The notes below the pieces were generated by a model, which was not told where the DNA came from, made no database searches, and saw nothing but the letters and a program-made list of their open reading frames with translations. Below are positions 40,773 to 51,314 of a stretch of 64,000 bases of DNA, in pieces. Position numbers and translations under genes: made by a program. How positions within the stretch are numbered: position 1 is the stretch's first letter; each line of letters starts with the position of its first letter. Source of the DNA: Bifidobacterium rousetti. GTDB taxonomy: Bacteria > Actinomycetota > Actinomycetes > Actinomycetales > Bifidobacteriaceae. Location: positions 1 through 64,000 of the forward strand of contig NZ_PEBH01000004.1 of the NCBI RefSeq assembly GCF_008698235.1, read 5' to 3'.

Positions 40773-41252
40773 CTACTTGTGATACGGCTCCCCGGCGTTG
40801 ATCTTGTACGCGCGGTAGATCTGCTCGAGCAGGATCACGCGCATGAGCTGGTGCGGGAACGTCATCTTCGAGAAACTCAGGCGGAAGTCGGCCCGACGCA
40901 GGATCATGTCATCCAGTCCGATCGACCCTCCGATGACGAGCTGGATGTGGCTCACGCCGTGCAATCCCCAGTCTGCCATCTTCGCCGCCAGCTCCTCGCT
41001 GGACAGCTGTTTGCCATCGATCGCCAGGGCGATGACGAACGCACCGTCGCGCAGATGCTTCGCGATGCGTTCGCCCTCCTTCGCCTTGATCTGCCGGTCC
41101 ACGCCTTCCGAGGCGTGTTCCGGCGTCTTCTCGTCGGCGACCTCGATGATGTTCAACCGGCAGTAGCGCGACAGTCGTTTCGAGTACTCGTCGATCGCGT
41201 CGCGCAGGTACCGCTCCTTCACGCGCCCCGGCGCGATAATGTCGATCTGCAT
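40773..41252 (-). CDS. rlmH: 23S rRNA pseudouridine-1915 N3-methyltransferase RlmH
   Basis: SPOUT methyltransferase of 159 residues, the standard family length. SAM-binding knot motifs [11 protein letters not shown] and [23 protein letters not shown]. It follows upp by 4 bp, so the two are co-transcribed. Confidence 0.95.
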   Translation of the reverse strand: MQIDIIAPGRVKERYLRDAIDEYSKRLSRYCRLNIIEVADEKTPEHASEGVDRQIKAKEGERIAKHLRDGAFVIALAIDGKQLSSEELAAKMADWGLHGVSHIQLVIGGSIGLDDMILRRADFRLSFSKMTFPHQLMRVILLEQIYRAYKINAGEPYHK

Positions 41253-41256
41253 CCGG

Positions 41257-41898
41257 TCAGTCGATCACGCCGTACAGGCGGTCGCCGGCATCGCCGAGTC
41301 CCGGCACGATGTAGCACTTCTCGTTGAGCTTCTCGTCGACCGCGCACACCACGACCTTGAAGTCGATGGACGGGTCGATGTGCTCCTCGACGTACTTGAT
41401 GCCCTCCGGCGCGGCGATGATGTTGATCGCCGTGACGTCCTTCGCGCCGCGCTCGGCCAGATAGTGCGTGGCGGCGACCAGCGTGCCGCCGGTGGCGAGC
41501 ATCGGGTCGATGAGGAAGCACTGGCGGCCGGACAGGTCGTCGGGCAGTCGGTTCGCGTATGTGATCTGCTGGGTGGGGTGGTCCTCGTCGCGCTTCATGC
41601 CGAGGAATCCGACTTCGGCGGTCGGCAGCAGGCGGGTCATGCCGTCGAGCATGCCGAGTCCGGCGCGCAGCACCGGCACGATGATCGGACGAGGCTCGGC
41701 CAGCTTCTTGCCGGTCATCGGTGCGACCGGCGTTTCGATCGGCACGGACACGACGGACAGGTCGCGGGTGGCCTCGTACGCCTCGAGCATGACCAGTTCG
41801 GAGACGAGCTCACGGAAGGTGGAGGACGGGGTGTTCTTGTCGCGGAGCACGGTCAGTTTGTGCTCGACGAGCGGGTGATTCAAAACATGCAGTTCCAT
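41257..41898 (-). CDS. upp: Uracil phosphoribosyltransferase
   Basis: Salvages uracil to UMP with PRPP; 213 residues. PRPP loop [13 protein letters not shown] and the C-terminal [10 protein letters not shown] are diagnostic. ATG 41898 ([15 protein letters not shown]) is the canonical start; GGGAAG lies just upstream. First gene of a upp-rlmH operon. Confidence 0.95.
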   Translation of the reverse strand: MELHVLNHPLVEHKLTVLRDKNTPSSTFRELVSELVMLEAYEATRDLSVVSVPIETPVAPMTGKKLAEPRPIIVPVLRAGLGMLDGMTRLLPTAEVGFLGMKRDEDHPTQQITYANRLPDDLSGRQCFLIDPMLATGGTLVAATHYLAERGAKDVTAINIIAAPEGIKYVEEHIDPSIDFKVVVCAVDEKLNEKCYIVPGLGDAGDRLYGVID

Positions 41899-42141
41899 GC
41901 TTCCCAGACTACCGCGCCGCCGCCGTGCCGTCACATCGTCCGGCCGGCGTGGCACGGCCACGTACTTGGGTATACTGTTACCCGCGTCGGGCCGTGCTTA
42001 AGCCCCGGGCTCCATTTTTTGCCGCTGCGAGCGGCCTTCGCGCCGACAGGCGCTTTCACGGTTCGACGCTTATTCTTTTCCTTCTTTTCCCGCCTCGGCT
42101 ATTTTCGGGCTATTTTCGGGCGATTTCGGGCTATTTCGCCC
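41899..42141. other. Spacer with stems and a GGGCTATTTTC tandem repeat
   Basis: Small hairpins GCCGC/GCGGC and GCGCC/GGCGC at 42020-42055. About four degenerate 12-bp units of GGGCTATTTTC lie at 42097-42139. No gene seen. Confidence 0.5.
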
Positions 42142-42930
42142 CTACTCCAGCTTCCCGCGCCGCCACAGGTTCGCCGCGTGGTGGAAGTCCTTCGCCGTCG
42201 CCATGAGATTCGCCCCGGTGTGCAGCATGTTCGCCGCCTTGGTGCGCATCGCCTTCGCGTCGGCAAGCGACACGGAAGACCCGGCAACCCCGGCAGCCCC
42301 ATCCTCCCGCTCCTCTGCGGCCGCGGTCAGCCTGCGCGCCTCGACGCGCAGGCCCAGCGCCACCACGTCGGTGAACGCCGCCGCGCGTTCCATCGCCACC
42401 GCGAAATCGCCGGTGAACGCGCCGGACAGGATCGAATCGGCCAGTCGTGCGATGTCGTCCTCGGTCGGCGCCTGATCGACGCCCGCGATGGCCGACGCGC
42501 TCGTCGCGACCGGCTCGCCGACGCGCCACAGCCGCGCGATCGCGTCGCGTCGCGACCGCATCCACGTACGCAGCATGTACAGCCGCCACAGCACGCCCGG
42601 CAGCGAGTCGGACGGCGACGAGCTCCACAGTTCCGCGATCTCGTCCACGCCGTTGCGCTCGACGACGGTCAGCACGCGCGCGACGACCTCAGGGTCCTCG
42701 CTGTGCCGTACGCGGTCGAGCAGCGACGCGGCGGACGAGTGCGCGATCTCGTTGACCATGCCGGGATCGGAGCCGCCCGACATCTGGTCGAGCAGCGCGG
42801 GGGCGAGCTGTCCGGGGCGTGAGGGGCGGGTGCCGTGTCCCGGCGTCGGGATGAATCCCGAGCGTGAGGCGCGGACCGAGCCGGAGCCGGAGTTGGTGAA
42901 GCCGTCGGTGGGGGAGTAGCTAGTAGACAA
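42142..42930 (-). CDS. Conserved hypothetical protein
   Basis: About 262 residues if it starts at the TTG 42930, which overlaps the end of the Nudix gene by 11 bases; the start is uncertain. Predicted all-helical and cytoplasmic, with a disordered Ser/Gly/Pro N-terminus, a helical core ([19 protein letters not shown], then [29 protein letters not shown]) and a C-terminal helix [29 protein letters not shown] do not recognise the family. Translational coupling to the Nudix/phosphatase gene is likely. Confidence 0.7.
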   Translation of the reverse strand: MSTSYSPTDGFTNSGSGSVRASRSGFIPTPGHGTRPSRPGQLAPALLDQMSGGSDPGMVNEIAHSSAASLLDRVRHSEDPEVVARVLTVVERNGVDEIAELWSSSPSDSLPGVLWRLYMLRTWMRSRRDAIARLWRVGEPVATSASAIAGVDQAPTEDDIARLADSILSGAFTGDFAVAMERAAAFTDVVALGLRVEARRLTAAAEEREDGAAGVAGSSVSLADAKAMRTKAANMLHTGANLMATAKDFHHAANLWRRGKLE

Positions 42931-44101
42931 GCGGTGCGACCTTCTGGATGTCGATGATGCGGGGGCCGTCGGGCGTGGGCGTGACGAACAACGCCATCGC
43001 GTTGCCCGTGGGCATGTAGGGGGACTTGGCGATCAGCCGTTTCGCAAGCAGCGGCGAGACGCACAAGTCACGCAGATGCTCGAATATACCACCGATGACC
43101 GGCCGATGCATGCACACCGCCGTGGGCAGCCGATGGTCGAGCGCGTATTCGATTTCGCTCAACATGCACTCCCACGCCCCGTCGGGGTCGCGGGCGAACG
43201 CATCCTCGGTGAGCGCCGGCAGATTGATCATGTCGCGTCCGGTCTGCCATGCGAACATCTCGATCGTCTCCTGGCACCGTATCCACGGCGAGGTGGACAG
43301 GCGGATCGGGTTGAAGCAGGCGAGCTCATAGCTCAGCGCGAACGCCGCGGCCGCCCCGAGCGGGGTGATCGGCCGGTTCGCGTCGGTGCCGCGCCACGCC
43401 TTGCGCGCCTCGGCCTTGCCGTGCCGCACGATCAGGAACGGCACCGCGTCCGCCGCCCCCTCCTCGAGCCGGTCGATGAACAGGGCGAGGATCTCCCTGT
43501 CCGTGGAATGGCTGAGTTTCTTGCGCGCCTTGTCCGGGGTGAGCCAGACGATCTCGTCGATCTCGTCCTTGTCGGCGCGATGCACCGGTCCGAACGCCCC
43601 GGTGCGCTTCAGATTTTCCACCGGGCTGATCGCCGTGGCCATCCAGAACAGGATGTGCTTCGTGTCGACGGTCCGGTCCTTCGTGTGGCGGAGTTTGCTA
43701 CCCTCCTCCGACTGCGGGTATTCGATTTCTCCCAGATACGGCCCCAACGCCACCGACATGCCCGTCTCCTCGCCGATCTCGCGCACGGCGGCGTGGCGAT
43801 GCGATTCGTTCGGGTCGAGCTTGCCCTTCGGCCAGCTCCAGTCGTCGTATTTCGGTCGATGCACGAGACACAGTTCGATGTCGTCGAACAGCGGAACGCC
43901 GCGTTGCGCCCCGTTCCGTGCCGCATCCACGTCGATGCCGGCCCCGTTTGCTCCGATATTTCCGGTCTCTTCGGCCGTTCCGTTCGTCCCGTCGGGCGGG
44001 TCGACGCCGACTTCGGCAACGTCGGCGTCGTCGACCGTCCGCTGGCGTCGTCGATACAGGATTCCGCCTGCTGCTTCGATGATTTTCCTCACTCTACCCA
44101 C
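42920..44101 (-). CDS. Nudix hydrolase / histidine phosphatase fusion (MutT1-like)
   Basis: About 393 residues. N-terminal Nudix box [23 protein letters not shown], then a histidine-phosphatase domain with [14 protein letters not shown] and CMHRPVIGG. The same two-domain order occurs in mycobacterial MutT1, which cleans 8-oxo-dGTP and diadenosine polyphosphates. An acidic 50-residue insert splits the first Nudix strand. Role in nucleotide-pool sanitation is inferred. Confidence 0.88.
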   Translation of the reverse strand: MGRVRKIIEAAGGILYRRRQRTVDDADVAEVGVDPPDGTNGTAEETGNIGANGAGIDVDAARNGAQRGVPLFDDIELCLVHRPKYDDWSWPKGKLDPNESHRHAAVREIGEETGMSVALGPYLGEIEYPQSEEGSKLRHTKDRTVDTKHILFWMATAISPVENLKRTGAFGPVHRADKDEIDEIVWLTPDKARKKLSHSTDREILALFIDRLEEGAADAVPFLIVRHGKAEARKAWRGTDANRPITPLGAAAAFALSYELACFNPIRLSTSPWIRCQETIEMFAWQTGRDMINLPALTEDAFARDPDGAWECMLSEIEYALDHRLPTAVCMHRPVIGGIFEHLRDLCVSPLLAKRLIAKSPYMPTGNAMALFVTPTPDGPRIIDIQKVAPLVY

Positions 44102-44165
44102 CCTTCGATTGTACGCGTCCGCTGTGCGTTCACACGTTGCGTACGTAGTTTTTTGCCTGACACGA

Positions 44166-44281
44166 CGAAGGCCGGCCCATTGCTGGACCGGCCTTCGAAC
44201 CGCGTTCGGTTATCATGCACTGCTGCAGATAAGTATACGCCCCGATCGTCTTGCCGTGTGATTCGGGAACGATCGGGGCGT
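44166..44281. terminator. Two strong hairpins between ppk1 and the Nudix gene
   Basis: CGAAGGCCGG/CCGGCCTTCG (44166-44175 with 44188-44197) and a perfect 12-bp stem CGCCCCGATCGT/ACGATCGGGGCG (44239-44250 with 44270-44281). They lie downstream of ppk1 on the minus strand. No T-run. Confidence 0.6.
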
Positions 44282-44323
44282 AGCCTGCTGATCCTACGAG
44301 CGACGGATCAGCGGATTAGTGAA

Positions 44324-46561
44324 TCAGCTGTGCGCGCCGCGGCGACGCATGTGCTTGCGGATCAGGTACTCCTGGCAATCGACCAGCGGGCGACCCTCCT
44401 CGTCCTTCGAGTGACGCTCGTAGGAGCCGTCCGGCAGCATGTGCCAGCTGGAGGTGGAGTCGGCCATCTGCAGGTCAATGTAGTCGAGCAGCGACTGGAT
44501 CTGCTCCGGGGCGGTGATGCGCACCAGAGCCTCGACACGACGGTCGAGGTTGCGGTGCATCAGATCGGCGGAACCGATCCACACCTCCGGGCCGGACATC
44601 GGGCCTTCGCCGATCTGCGGGCCGTCCGAGTTGCAGAACGCGTAGATGCGGCTGTGCTCGAGGAAGCGGCCGAGGATCGAACGCACGCGGATGTTCTCGG
44701 ACAGGCCGGGCACGCCGGGCTTGAGCGAGCAGATGCCGCGCTCGACGATGTCGATCTTCACACCGGCCTGCGAGGCGCGGTACAGCGCGTCGATCGTCTT
44801 CTCGTCCACGACGGAGTTGACCTTGATCTTGATCCACGCTTCCTTGCCGGCGCGCGCGGCGTCCTCCTCGCGGCGGATGCGCTGGATGAGGCCGGAGCGG
44901 ATGGTGCGCGGCGCGACGAGCAGGCGGTGGAAGCTCGACTTCGGCGCGTAGCCCGACAGCTGGTTGAACAGGCGGGTGAGGTCCTGTCCGACCACCGGAT
45001 CGCAGGTCAGCAGACCCAGATCGGTGTAGATGCGGGCGGTCTTCGGGTTGTAGTTACCGGTGCCGACGTGGCAGTAGCGACGCAGGCCGTCGGCCTCCTG
45101 ACGCACCACCTCGATGAGCTTGCAGTGGGTCTTGAGGCCAACGATGCCGTACACGACGTGCACGCCGGCGCGTTCGAGCTTGCGGGCCCACGCGATGTTG
45201 GCGTCCTCGTCGAAGCGAGCCTTGATCTCGACCAGGGCCAGCACCTGCTTGCCGGCGTGCGCCGCATCGATCAGCGCGTCGATGATCGGCGAGTTGGAGC
45301 TGGTTCGGTAGAGCGTCTGCTTGATAGCCAAGACCTTAGGATCCGCAGCAGCCTGCGCCAGAAAGGCCTGGACGGAGGTGGAGAAGGAGTCGTAGGGGTG
45401 GTGCAGCAGGATGTCGCGCTCGCGGATCGCGGCGAAGATGTCCTGTGCGCGGCTCGACTCGACCTCGGCGATCTGACGGTTCGTCGTCGGGATGAACGGG
45501 CGGTTCTTCAGGTCCGGACGGTCGATGCCGCCGAGCTCGAAGAGCACGGTCATGTCCAGCGGGGCCGGCAGACGGTAGACCTCGTCCGGGCTGACGCCGA
45601 GCTGGTCGGCGAGCAGCTGGGAGAGGAACGGGCTGGTCTGGTCGGAGATCTCGAGGCGGATCGGCGGCCCGAAGCGACGACGGAGCAGTTCCTTCTCCAT
45701 CGCGTTGAGCAGGTTCTCGGCGTCATCCTCTTCGACGTCGATGTCCTCGTTGCGGGTGACGCGGAAGGAACGCGCCTCCTTGATGATCATGCCCGGGAAC
45801 AGGGATTCCAGATGGGCGATGATGAGGTTCTCCATCGTGATGAAGCCGTAGCGCTCCTCCTTGGACTCCTCATCGGTCATGTCGTCGACCGGCACGAGGC
45901 GGTTGAGGTTGCCGGGGATCTTCACGCGGGCGAAGTGCGACTTGCCGGAGGCCGGGTTCTCGACGATCACGGCGAGGTTGATGGAGCCGCCGGAGATGTA
46001 CGGGAACGGGTGGGCCGGGTCCACGGCGAGCGGGGTCAGCACGGGGAAGACCTGCTGGCGGTAGTAGCGCGACAGGCGCTCCTGCTCGGCGGTGGTGAGC
46101 TTGTCCCAGCTCAGCAGCACGATGCGCTGCTCGGCCAAGGCCGGGAAGATGTGGTCGATCACGTAGTGGGCGTGCTCGTTCTGCAGCGCGTGCGCCTGCT
46201 CGCCGATCGCGCGCAGCAGCTGGCGCGGGCTCAGGCCGGCGGCGGACGGCACGGCGATGCCGGTGTCGATGCGGCGCTTCAGGCCGGCGACGCGGACCAT
46301 GAAGAACTCGTCGAGGTTGTTGGCGAAGATGGCCGCGAAGCTCGCGCGCTCCAGCAGCGGGATGTCCTCGTCCTCGGCCAGTTCGAGGACGCGCTTGTTG
46401 AACTTGAGCCAGCTCAGCTCGCGGTCGAAGAAGCGGTCGGTGGGCAGCGGCGCTTCGCCTTCCATGGTTTCGCGCCGGTCGTTCTTGTCGGTTTCGGCGA
46501 TGTGCTCGGCTATCTGGCTTCGCAGAATCGCTTTCGAGGGTGCGTCAAATATCTGTGCCAT
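44324..46561 (-). CDS. ppk1: Polyphosphate kinase
   Basis: Synthesises inorganic polyphosphate from ATP at the membrane; about 745 residues, four-domain PPK1. N domain [18 protein letters not shown]. Catalytic region contains [19 protein letters not shown] with the phosphorylated histidine, and [11 protein letters not shown]. The start at 46561 is set by TAGGAT 7 nt upstream; an ATG three codons earlier overlaps that hexamer. Confidence 0.95.
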   Translation of the reverse strand: MAQIFDAPSKAILRSQIAEHIAETDKNDRRETMEGEAPLPTDRFFDRELSWLKFNKRVLELAEDEDIPLLERASFAAIFANNLDEFFMVRVAGLKRRIDTGIAVPSAAGLSPRQLLRAIGEQAHALQNEHAHYVIDHIFPALAEQRIVLLSWDKLTTAEQERLSRYYRQQVFPVLTPLAVDPAHPFPYISGGSINLAVIVENPASGKSHFARVKIPGNLNRLVPVDDMTDEESKEERYGFITMENLIIAHLESLFPGMIIKEARSFRVTRNEDIDVEEDDAENLLNAMEKELLRRRFGPPIRLEISDQTSPFLSQLLADQLGVSPDEVYRLPAPLDMTVLFELGGIDRPDLKNRPFIPTTNRQIAEVESSRAQDIFAAIRERDILLHHPYDSFSTSVQAFLAQAAADPKVLAIKQTLYRTSSNSPIIDALIDAAHAGKQVLALVEIKARFDEDANIAWARKLERAGVHVVYGIVGLKTHCKLIEVVRQEADGLRRYCHVGTGNYNPKTARIYTDLGLLTCDPVVGQDLTRLFNQLSGYAPKSSFHRLLVAPRTIRSGLIQRIRREEDAARAGKEAWIKIKVNSVVDEKTIDALYRASQAGVKIDIVERGICSLKPGVPGLSENIRVRSILGRFLEHSRIYAFCNSDGPQIGEGPMSGPEVWIGSADLMHRNLDRRVEALVRITAPEQIQSLLDYIDLQMADSTSSWHMLPDGSYERHSKDEEGRPLVDCQEYLIRKHMRRRGAHS

Positions 46562-46568
46562 ACTCCAC

Positions 46569-46574
46569 ATCCTA
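46569..46574 (-). promoter_or_regulatory. -10 hexamer of a probable leaderless ppk1 promoter
   Basis: TAGGAT on the minus strand ends 7 nt before the ATG at 46561. Confidence 0.5.
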
Positions 46575-46646
46575 GGCGTTGGAACGGGTCTCATACGATG
46601 GGACTCGCCAAAGTTCAACGCGAGTTCACATTCTTCATCCCCTTCT

Positions 46647-47927
46647 TCAGCCCCACAGCGTCGAGGCGATCGCCGGTACGATGCCGATCGATATGAACGC
46701 GGGCAGGAAGCACAGCGCCGTCGGCACCAGCAGCTTCACCGACAGCTTCGCAGCCTCCTGTTCGATCATCGACAGCTGTTCGCGGTCGTATTCGCGGGCC
46801 GCGAGCGTCAGCCGGTCGGTGGGTGACGCGCCGTGACTCCACGCCTCCCCGAGGCAGTCGCAGATCACCAGCATCGACGGATGCAGCGCGGCCAACCCCA
46901 TACGACGCTCCTGTTCGGCGTCGTCGCCGATCCTGCCGTCGCCTCCGCTCCGCCTTCCCCGCCTTCGGCCTTTGCGCCCGTCCTCCGCGTCCCGTTCGTC
47001 GCGAATGCGCAGGGTGACCGCGTTGGCGCCGAGCCACGCCTCCTTCCAACTCGCGCCGCGCGTGAGCGCGAGACCCGATTCGCGCATGCCGCGGGCCAGC
47101 GGCCGATAGCCGCCATCGTCCTGTTCGCCGCATTCCTCGTCGTTCGCCTCCTCGAGCACTGTACCCACCGCGACCAGCGCGCTCGGGATCGATGATCCCT
47201 GGGAGAGCGCGGCCCGCAGCATCTCCAGTGCGATCGGCAGGTTCTCGTCCGTGTCATCGTTCCTTCCGAACGCGCCGAGCATCCGGTGCGTCCACAGCAT
47301 GCCCGCCCCGTACCATGCAAGGCCGATGACGAGGCATCCCCAACCGATCGGGTTCGTGAGCAGGAACCGTGCCGAATGTGAGCCCATCAGTTCGCTCGCG
47401 ATGATCGTGATCAGCGGCAGCGCCGACAGCAGTTTGATGGACGCCTTCGGGCCGGCGAACGCCTGCTGCTTGAGGTCGTACGCCTTGCTTTCCCGCCGGT
47501 GGTTGGCCGCCACGGCCTCCAGACAGTGCGATACCGCGCATCCCAGCCGCTCGCTCAGCCTGCATGCGGCGGCCAGATGCTTCGCCGTGCGTTCGATGTC
47601 CTCGTCGGTGTCGTTGCGCCCGGCCCTGGCGCGCAGCACCGCGGCGGCTCGCGCGGGACTGACCTGCGGGGTCGCGAATCGTATGCCGCCCTGGTCTTGG
47701 AACGCGTCGACCGCGCTGCCGCCGCCCTTCGTACGTGCCACGACGGCTGCGATCGCCGCGTCCACGCCGGTCTTCGCCGGGCCGTCCGCGGCGGAATCGG
47801 TCGGGTCGGCAGCGATGCCGTTGACGCCCCATCCGTATGGTGCGGCGGTCGGTTCGCGCCACAGGAACAGCGCGCCGACGCCGATGGCCGTCGTAAGCGT
47901 GGCGATCAGTATCGCTGAGGCGTACAT
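46647..47927 (-). CDS. Tad pilus platform protein, apparent TadB-TadC fusion
   Basis: About 426 residues containing two type II secretion F-like halves. The first ([19 protein letters not shown]..., then helices around [17 protein letters not shown]) is TadB-like. The second ([22 protein letters not shown] ... [18 protein letters not shown] ... [26 protein letters not shown]) is TadC-like. Usually these are two genes. An Arg/Gly/Asp-rich linker lies near residues 310-345. It overlaps tadA by 22 bp and forms the membrane base that drives Flp pilin assembly. Confidence 0.82.
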   Translation of the reverse strand: MYASAILIATLTTAIGVGALFLWREPTAAPYGWGVNGIAADPTDSAADGPAKTGVDAAIAAVVARTKGGGSAVDAFQDQGGIRFATPQVSPARAAAVLRARAGRNDTDEDIERTAKHLAAACRLSERLGCAVSHCLEAVAANHRRESKAYDLKQQAFAGPKASIKLLSALPLITIIASELMGSHSARFLLTNPIGWGCLVIGLAWYGAGMLWTHRMLGAFGRNDDTDENLPIALEMLRAALSQGSSIPSALVAVGTVLEEANDEECGEQDDGGYRPLARGMRESGLALTRGASWKEAWLGANAVTLRIRDERDAEDGRKGRRRGRRSGGDGRIGDDAEQERRMGLAALHPSMLVICDCLGEAWSHGASPTDRLTLAAREYDREQLSMIEQEAAKLSVKLLVPTALCFLPAFISIGIVPAIASTLWG

Positions 47928-49180
47928 GGCGCCGTCCTTTCGCCGTGCGGGTCTGCGTGCGGTCCTGTGTACGGGACTGTGCGTGGGGTGATGCGCGAGT
48001 CTGTGATGCGCGGATCTATGTGTGGGGTGATGCGCGGGGTTGTGGATGGGGTGGCGGTTGCTGCGGATGGGCGCGCGGCATGCCGCGGCGCCGCGGATTG
48101 CGCGGGCCTTACGGGGAGCGGCACCACGAGACGCTTGGCGCTCCTCTTCTCAGCGCCCTGCTTTTCGGCATTCCTCTTCTCCTCGCTCCACTGCTCGACG
48201 AACCGCGGCCAATCGTCGGCGAGCGCCGGCTCCGATCGCCCGTCCCACACGCACAGCGGTTCGCCGGCCAGATCGCCCCGTCGGTCGACGAGTCGGCCTA
48301 TCTGCGCGATGTGTCGTCCGTGCGCGGCGCGTTCCACATGGATCACCACGTCGAATGCGTCGTGCGACAGCATCGTCATGGCCTGCGGTGCGAGCCCCGC
48401 CAGCAGTCCCAGCGAGATCAGTCGTGAGGGGACGCGCGCGACGCTGTCCGCGTGCAGCGTGGTCATGCCGCCGTGGTGGCCGGAGTTGTATGCGCGCAGC
48501 AGGTCGGCGATCTCCTCGCCTCGGCATTCGCCCAACACCACCCGGTCGGGGCGCATGCGCAGCGTGGCTTTGACGAGTTCCGGCAGCCCGATCGCGCCCG
48601 TCCCCTCCACGTTCGCCTCCCTCGTGGCGAGTGACACCCGGTTGGTCAATGGCAGTGCGCCCAGCTCTCGCACCTCCTCCACTGTGATGACGCGTTCGGT
48701 CGGGCCGCATTCGCCGAGCAGCGCCTTGAGCAGTGTGGTCTTGCCGGCGCCGGTGCCTCCGGTGATGAGCACGGTGGCGTGGTGCGAGACTAGTCCGCGC
48801 ATCAGCGGCAGCCATGCGGCCGGGAACAGTCCTTTGCCGCATAGCGTCGACAGCGAGGAGAACATGCGGTCCGGCAATCGGATGGATACGGATGCGCCCT
48901 GCGGCACCAGTGGCGCGATCGCCGCGTGGATGCGCACGCCGTCCTCGCTGGACGCGTCGGCGATCGGCTGCGCGTCGTCCAGTCTCCTGCCGAGCTGCGC
49001 GCACAGCTGCACCGCGTATTCCCGTACGACCTGCGGCGATCGGAACGGGATGCTCGCATGGCATTCGCACATGCCGGAGCCGCGGTCCGCCCATACCTTG
49101 CCGTCGCAGGTGACCGCGACGTCGGTGACCTGCGGGTCCCGTACCAGGTCCTCGAGCGGTCCGAACATCAGGTCGGTCAT
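47906..49180 (-). CDS. tadA: Tad pilus assembly ATPase TadA (CpaF)
   Basis: Secretion ATPase of about 424 residues powering pilus assembly. Walker A GGTGAGKTTLLK, Asp box VITVEEVREL, Walker B MRPDRVVLGECRGEE and His box MTTLHADS are all present. A 60-residue Pro/Arg/Thr tail after residue 360 contains repeats of RITP and DPRIT and is unusual for the family. tadZ lies 64 bp upstream. Confidence 0.92.
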   Translation of the reverse strand: MTDLMFGPLEDLVRDPQVTDVAVTCDGKVWADRGSGMCECHASIPFRSPQVVREYAVQLCAQLGRRLDDAQPIADASSEDGVRIHAAIAPLVPQGASVSIRLPDRMFSSLSTLCGKGLFPAAWLPLMRGLVSHHATVLITGGTGAGKTTLLKALLGECGPTERVITVEEVRELGALPLTNRVSLATREANVEGTGAIGLPELVKATLRMRPDRVVLGECRGEEIADLLRAYNSGHHGGMTTLHADSVARVPSRLISLGLLAGLAPQAMTMLSHDAFDVVIHVERAAHGRHIAQIGRLVDRRGDLAGEPLCVWDGRSEPALADDWPRFVEQWSEEKRNAEKQGAEKRSAKRLVVPLPVRPAQSAAPRHAARPSAATATPSTTPRITPHIDPRITDSRITPRTVPYTGPHADPHGERTAPCTPQRY

Positions 49181-49244
49181 GTCGTCTCTCCTTTCGTGGC
49201 GTTCGTGCCGGGGGTTGCGTCGATCGTGCGGTTGGCGGTCGGCG

Positions 49245-50327
49245 TCATCGTCTCGATCGCCGGGCGCCTCGTCTGCGGTGTCTCGCCGCGCGTGGTTGGG
49301 GCGCCGGTTCGACGATCAGATCGGCCAGTGATTCGATCGTCCGTTTGTCGACTTTCGGCACCGTTCTGACGCCGAGCCCGTTCATGATGTCGGCGCATGT
49401 CGCGGGATCGCCGTGCAACGGCCCCAGCGCCTCGTCCCCGAACCGCGCGATCGCCTCCTGCAGAGCGACGGAGGAGGTCATCGCCCGTTTCGACGCGCCG
49501 CGGGGTTCCACGCCGATGATGATCGGCGGCTCCTTCTCATCCGGATCGCCAGCTGACTGGGCGTCGTCGTCCGCGTCGTCGCGCGACGACAGTCTGTCGA
49601 GCATGGCGAGATGCGATCTCGCGCGCGCCAATCCCAGCGCCGACAGTTCGACGGCGACGATGTGACGCGCCTCCGCCAGTTCCGGAACGTGCTCCAGCAC
49701 CATGCCCCGTCCCGCGTCCGCCAGTACGATCTCGTTCGCCTCGCACAGGGCGCGTACGGCGGCCTGCATCTCCCACCAGTCCGGGTTCTCGCCGGACCAG
49801 GGCGCGTTGGCGAGCACGGGCATGCCTTCCCACTGCGGCAGTTCGTGATTGAGCGCATCGCCCTCGATGTGTCCCAGCGGCGCGTTGAGATCCTGCAGTG
49901 ACAGACCCTGTTCATGTTCGATGCCGAGCAGGACGCCAAGCCCGCCGCCGCCCAGATCGGCGTCCATCAACGCGCAGCCGACACCCCGCTTGCCGAGCGT
50001 CAGCCCGCACATCGCCATCAGCGTGGTCAATCCCACGCCTCCGCCGGGGGAGGTGAATGTGACGAGGTTGCCCAATCGCCCCGTCGTGGTTCCGATAGTG
50101 ACGGTCCGCGTCTTCTGTCCGCGCGATCGGGCGTCCGGTTGCCGTTCCGGCGCCGCGGTTGCGGGAACCGGAGGCGATGGCACGGAAACGGGCGATGGCA
50201 CGGAAACGGACGATGGCATGGGAACGGGCGCCGGTACGGGAACCGGTGCCGGAGGCGGTACGTTCGGTGTGTATCGCGGTGTTTCGTCGGCACGGTGGAT
50301 GACTGGGATACGAAGAGGCATGTTCAT
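49245..50327 (-). CDS. tadZ: TadZ/CpaE-like P-loop ATPase
   Basis: MinD-like protein that positions the Tad machinery. The nucleotide-binding region TFTSPGGGVGLTTLM is a deviant Walker A, and ALMDADLGGGGLGVLLG follows. A Pro/Val/Ser tract (residues about 20-60, from an 18-bp tandem DNA repeat near 50180-50240) precedes it. A basic C-terminus ends in ARHRRRGARRSRR. Start at 50327 or two codons later; upstream frame is unlikely. Confidence 0.8.
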   Translation of the reverse strand: MNMPLRIPVIHRADETPRYTPNVPPPAPVPVPAPVPMPSSVSVPSPVSVPSPPVPATAAPERQPDARSRGQKTRTVTIGTTTGRLGNLVTFTSPGGGVGLTTLMAMCGLTLGKRGVGCALMDADLGGGGLGVLLGIEHEQGLSLQDLNAPLGHIEGDALNHELPQWEGMPVLANAPWSGENPDWWEMQAAVRALCEANEIVLADAGRGMVLEHVPELAEARHIVAVELSALGLARARSHLAMLDRLSSRDDADDDAQSAGDPDEKEPPIIIGVEPRGASKRAMTSSVALQEAIARFGDEALGPLHGDPATCADIMNGLGVRTVPKVDKRTIESLADLIVEPAPQPRAARHRRRGARRSRR

Positions 50328-50460
50328 GCGCCCGATTGAACCGAGCATCGCCCCGCCCGCGCAAACCGTTCCGACCCCTGTGGACGAAGGCCCCTCTGAC
50401 GAAGGGGATGCCAATGGGGCTGGCCAGGAAGAGATTAGGGGGACGTACCTTACGAAAAAG

Positions 50461-50488
50461 GAAAGGGCCCGCAACGGCGGGCCCTTTC
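50461..50488 (-). terminator. Strong intrinsic terminator, minus strand
   Basis: Perfect 12-bp stem GAAAGGGCCCGC/GCGGGCCCTTTC with a 4-nt loop. Minus-strand continuation CTTTTTCG supplies the T-run. It implies a minus-strand transcript beginning upstream (above 50490), separate from tadZ. Confidence 0.75.
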
Positions 50489-50525
50489 GTACAAGTCCAA
50501 CTGCGAGCAGAATCTCAACACAACA

Positions 50526-50702
50526 TCATCGTTGCAACGGTAAGTCTTTCCAATGCCCGTCCAACGTATTAGCCTTTTGACCATTACTCTTTGTGGGCTC
50601 TGCTCTGTTCAGTTGTTCTTGTAGTTCATAATCTAGGCGGGCGCTCGCCGGCTCGCAACCCGGAACGGCGGCTTGTTCGCTTCTTTGCGCAAATGGTTCC
50701 AT
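50526..50702 (-). CDS. Possible small protein (58 residues)
   Basis: An ATG at 50702 opens a 58-residue frame ending in a hydrophilic, Gln/Asn-rich stretch (ELQEQLNRAEP ... HWKDLPLQR). The strong terminator above lies 38 nt after its stop. The region is less GC-rich than its surroundings. There is no Shine-Dalgarno sequence. It may instead be part of a non-coding RNA. No homologue recognised. Confidence 0.25.
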   Translation of the reverse strand: MEPFAQRSEQAAVPGCEPASARLDYELQEQLNRAEPTKSNGQKANTLDGHWKDLPLQR

Positions 50703-50826
50703 GTGCGTCGAAATTCTGACGGATTGGCCGGGCGTGTGCGACTCAAAACGTTTGACTGTGCGATTGTGTGCGTTTTGGGCAGGCTGTCGGCGTGTCGTCC
50801 ACATCGCCGGAAGCATGCGTGCGGCC

Positions 50827-50854
50827 TGTGGATAACACGCCGAGGTGTGGATAA
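50827..50854. promoter_or_regulatory. Pair of perfect DnaA boxes upstream of flp
   Basis: TGTGGATAA at 50827-50835 and 50846-50854, 19 bp apart (about two helical turns), same orientation, in the divergent Tad promoter region. Confidence 0.6.
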
Positions 50855-51009
50855 CTCCGGGGGCTTCGTCCACATGGGCCGTATTCCATTCGGGCGCCGG
50901 GCGACCCGTCGCACAGTGGTCCTACCCGATCCGCGGACGTGGCCAACGACGGCTCCGGACATGGAACGGGTGACCCAAGGAAATCAACAACGAACATGAT
51001 GAAGGAGTC

Positions 51010-51273
51010 ATGATGAACACCAAGATCAAGAACATGCTGACCAGCGCGAAGGCTCGTCTCTACATGCTCGACGCCAGGATGCGCACCCTGACCGCCGAGC
51101 CCGAGGAGGGCGCCGCCACCGTCGAGTACGCCGCGGTGACCATCGCCGCGGTGGGCCTTGGCGGCATCCTGCTGGCGATTCTGAAGTCCGAGGAATTCAA
51201 GGATTTGGTCAAGAAGATCTTCATGACCATCTTCGAATCGATCATCACGGGGAAGCTCACCCTCAAGGCATGA
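51010..51273 (+). CDS. flp: Flp-type pilin precursor (DUF4244-like)
   Basis: Small prepilin of about 87 residues. The processing motif is EEGAATVEYA, with Gly before the cut and Glu at +5, followed by a single hydrophobic helix (AAVTIAAVGLGGILLAILKS). GAAGGAG lies just upstream; the second of two adjacent ATGs (51013) has better spacing. Main candidate subunit of the Tad pilus. A prepilin peptidase is not in the window. Confidence 0.82.
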   Translation: MMNTKIKNMLTSAKARLYMLDARMRTLTAEPEEGAATVEYAAVTIAAVGLGGILLAILKSEEFKDLVKKIFMTIFESIITGKLTLKA

Positions 51274-51314
51274 TTCCGGGATCGCCGTGAATCGCGCCTG
51301 ATTCGAGCCTCGCG

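Noticed and set aside
44160-44281. tRNA gene
   Set aside because: Stems are strong but there is no T-loop sequence or cloverleaf; treated as hairpins.
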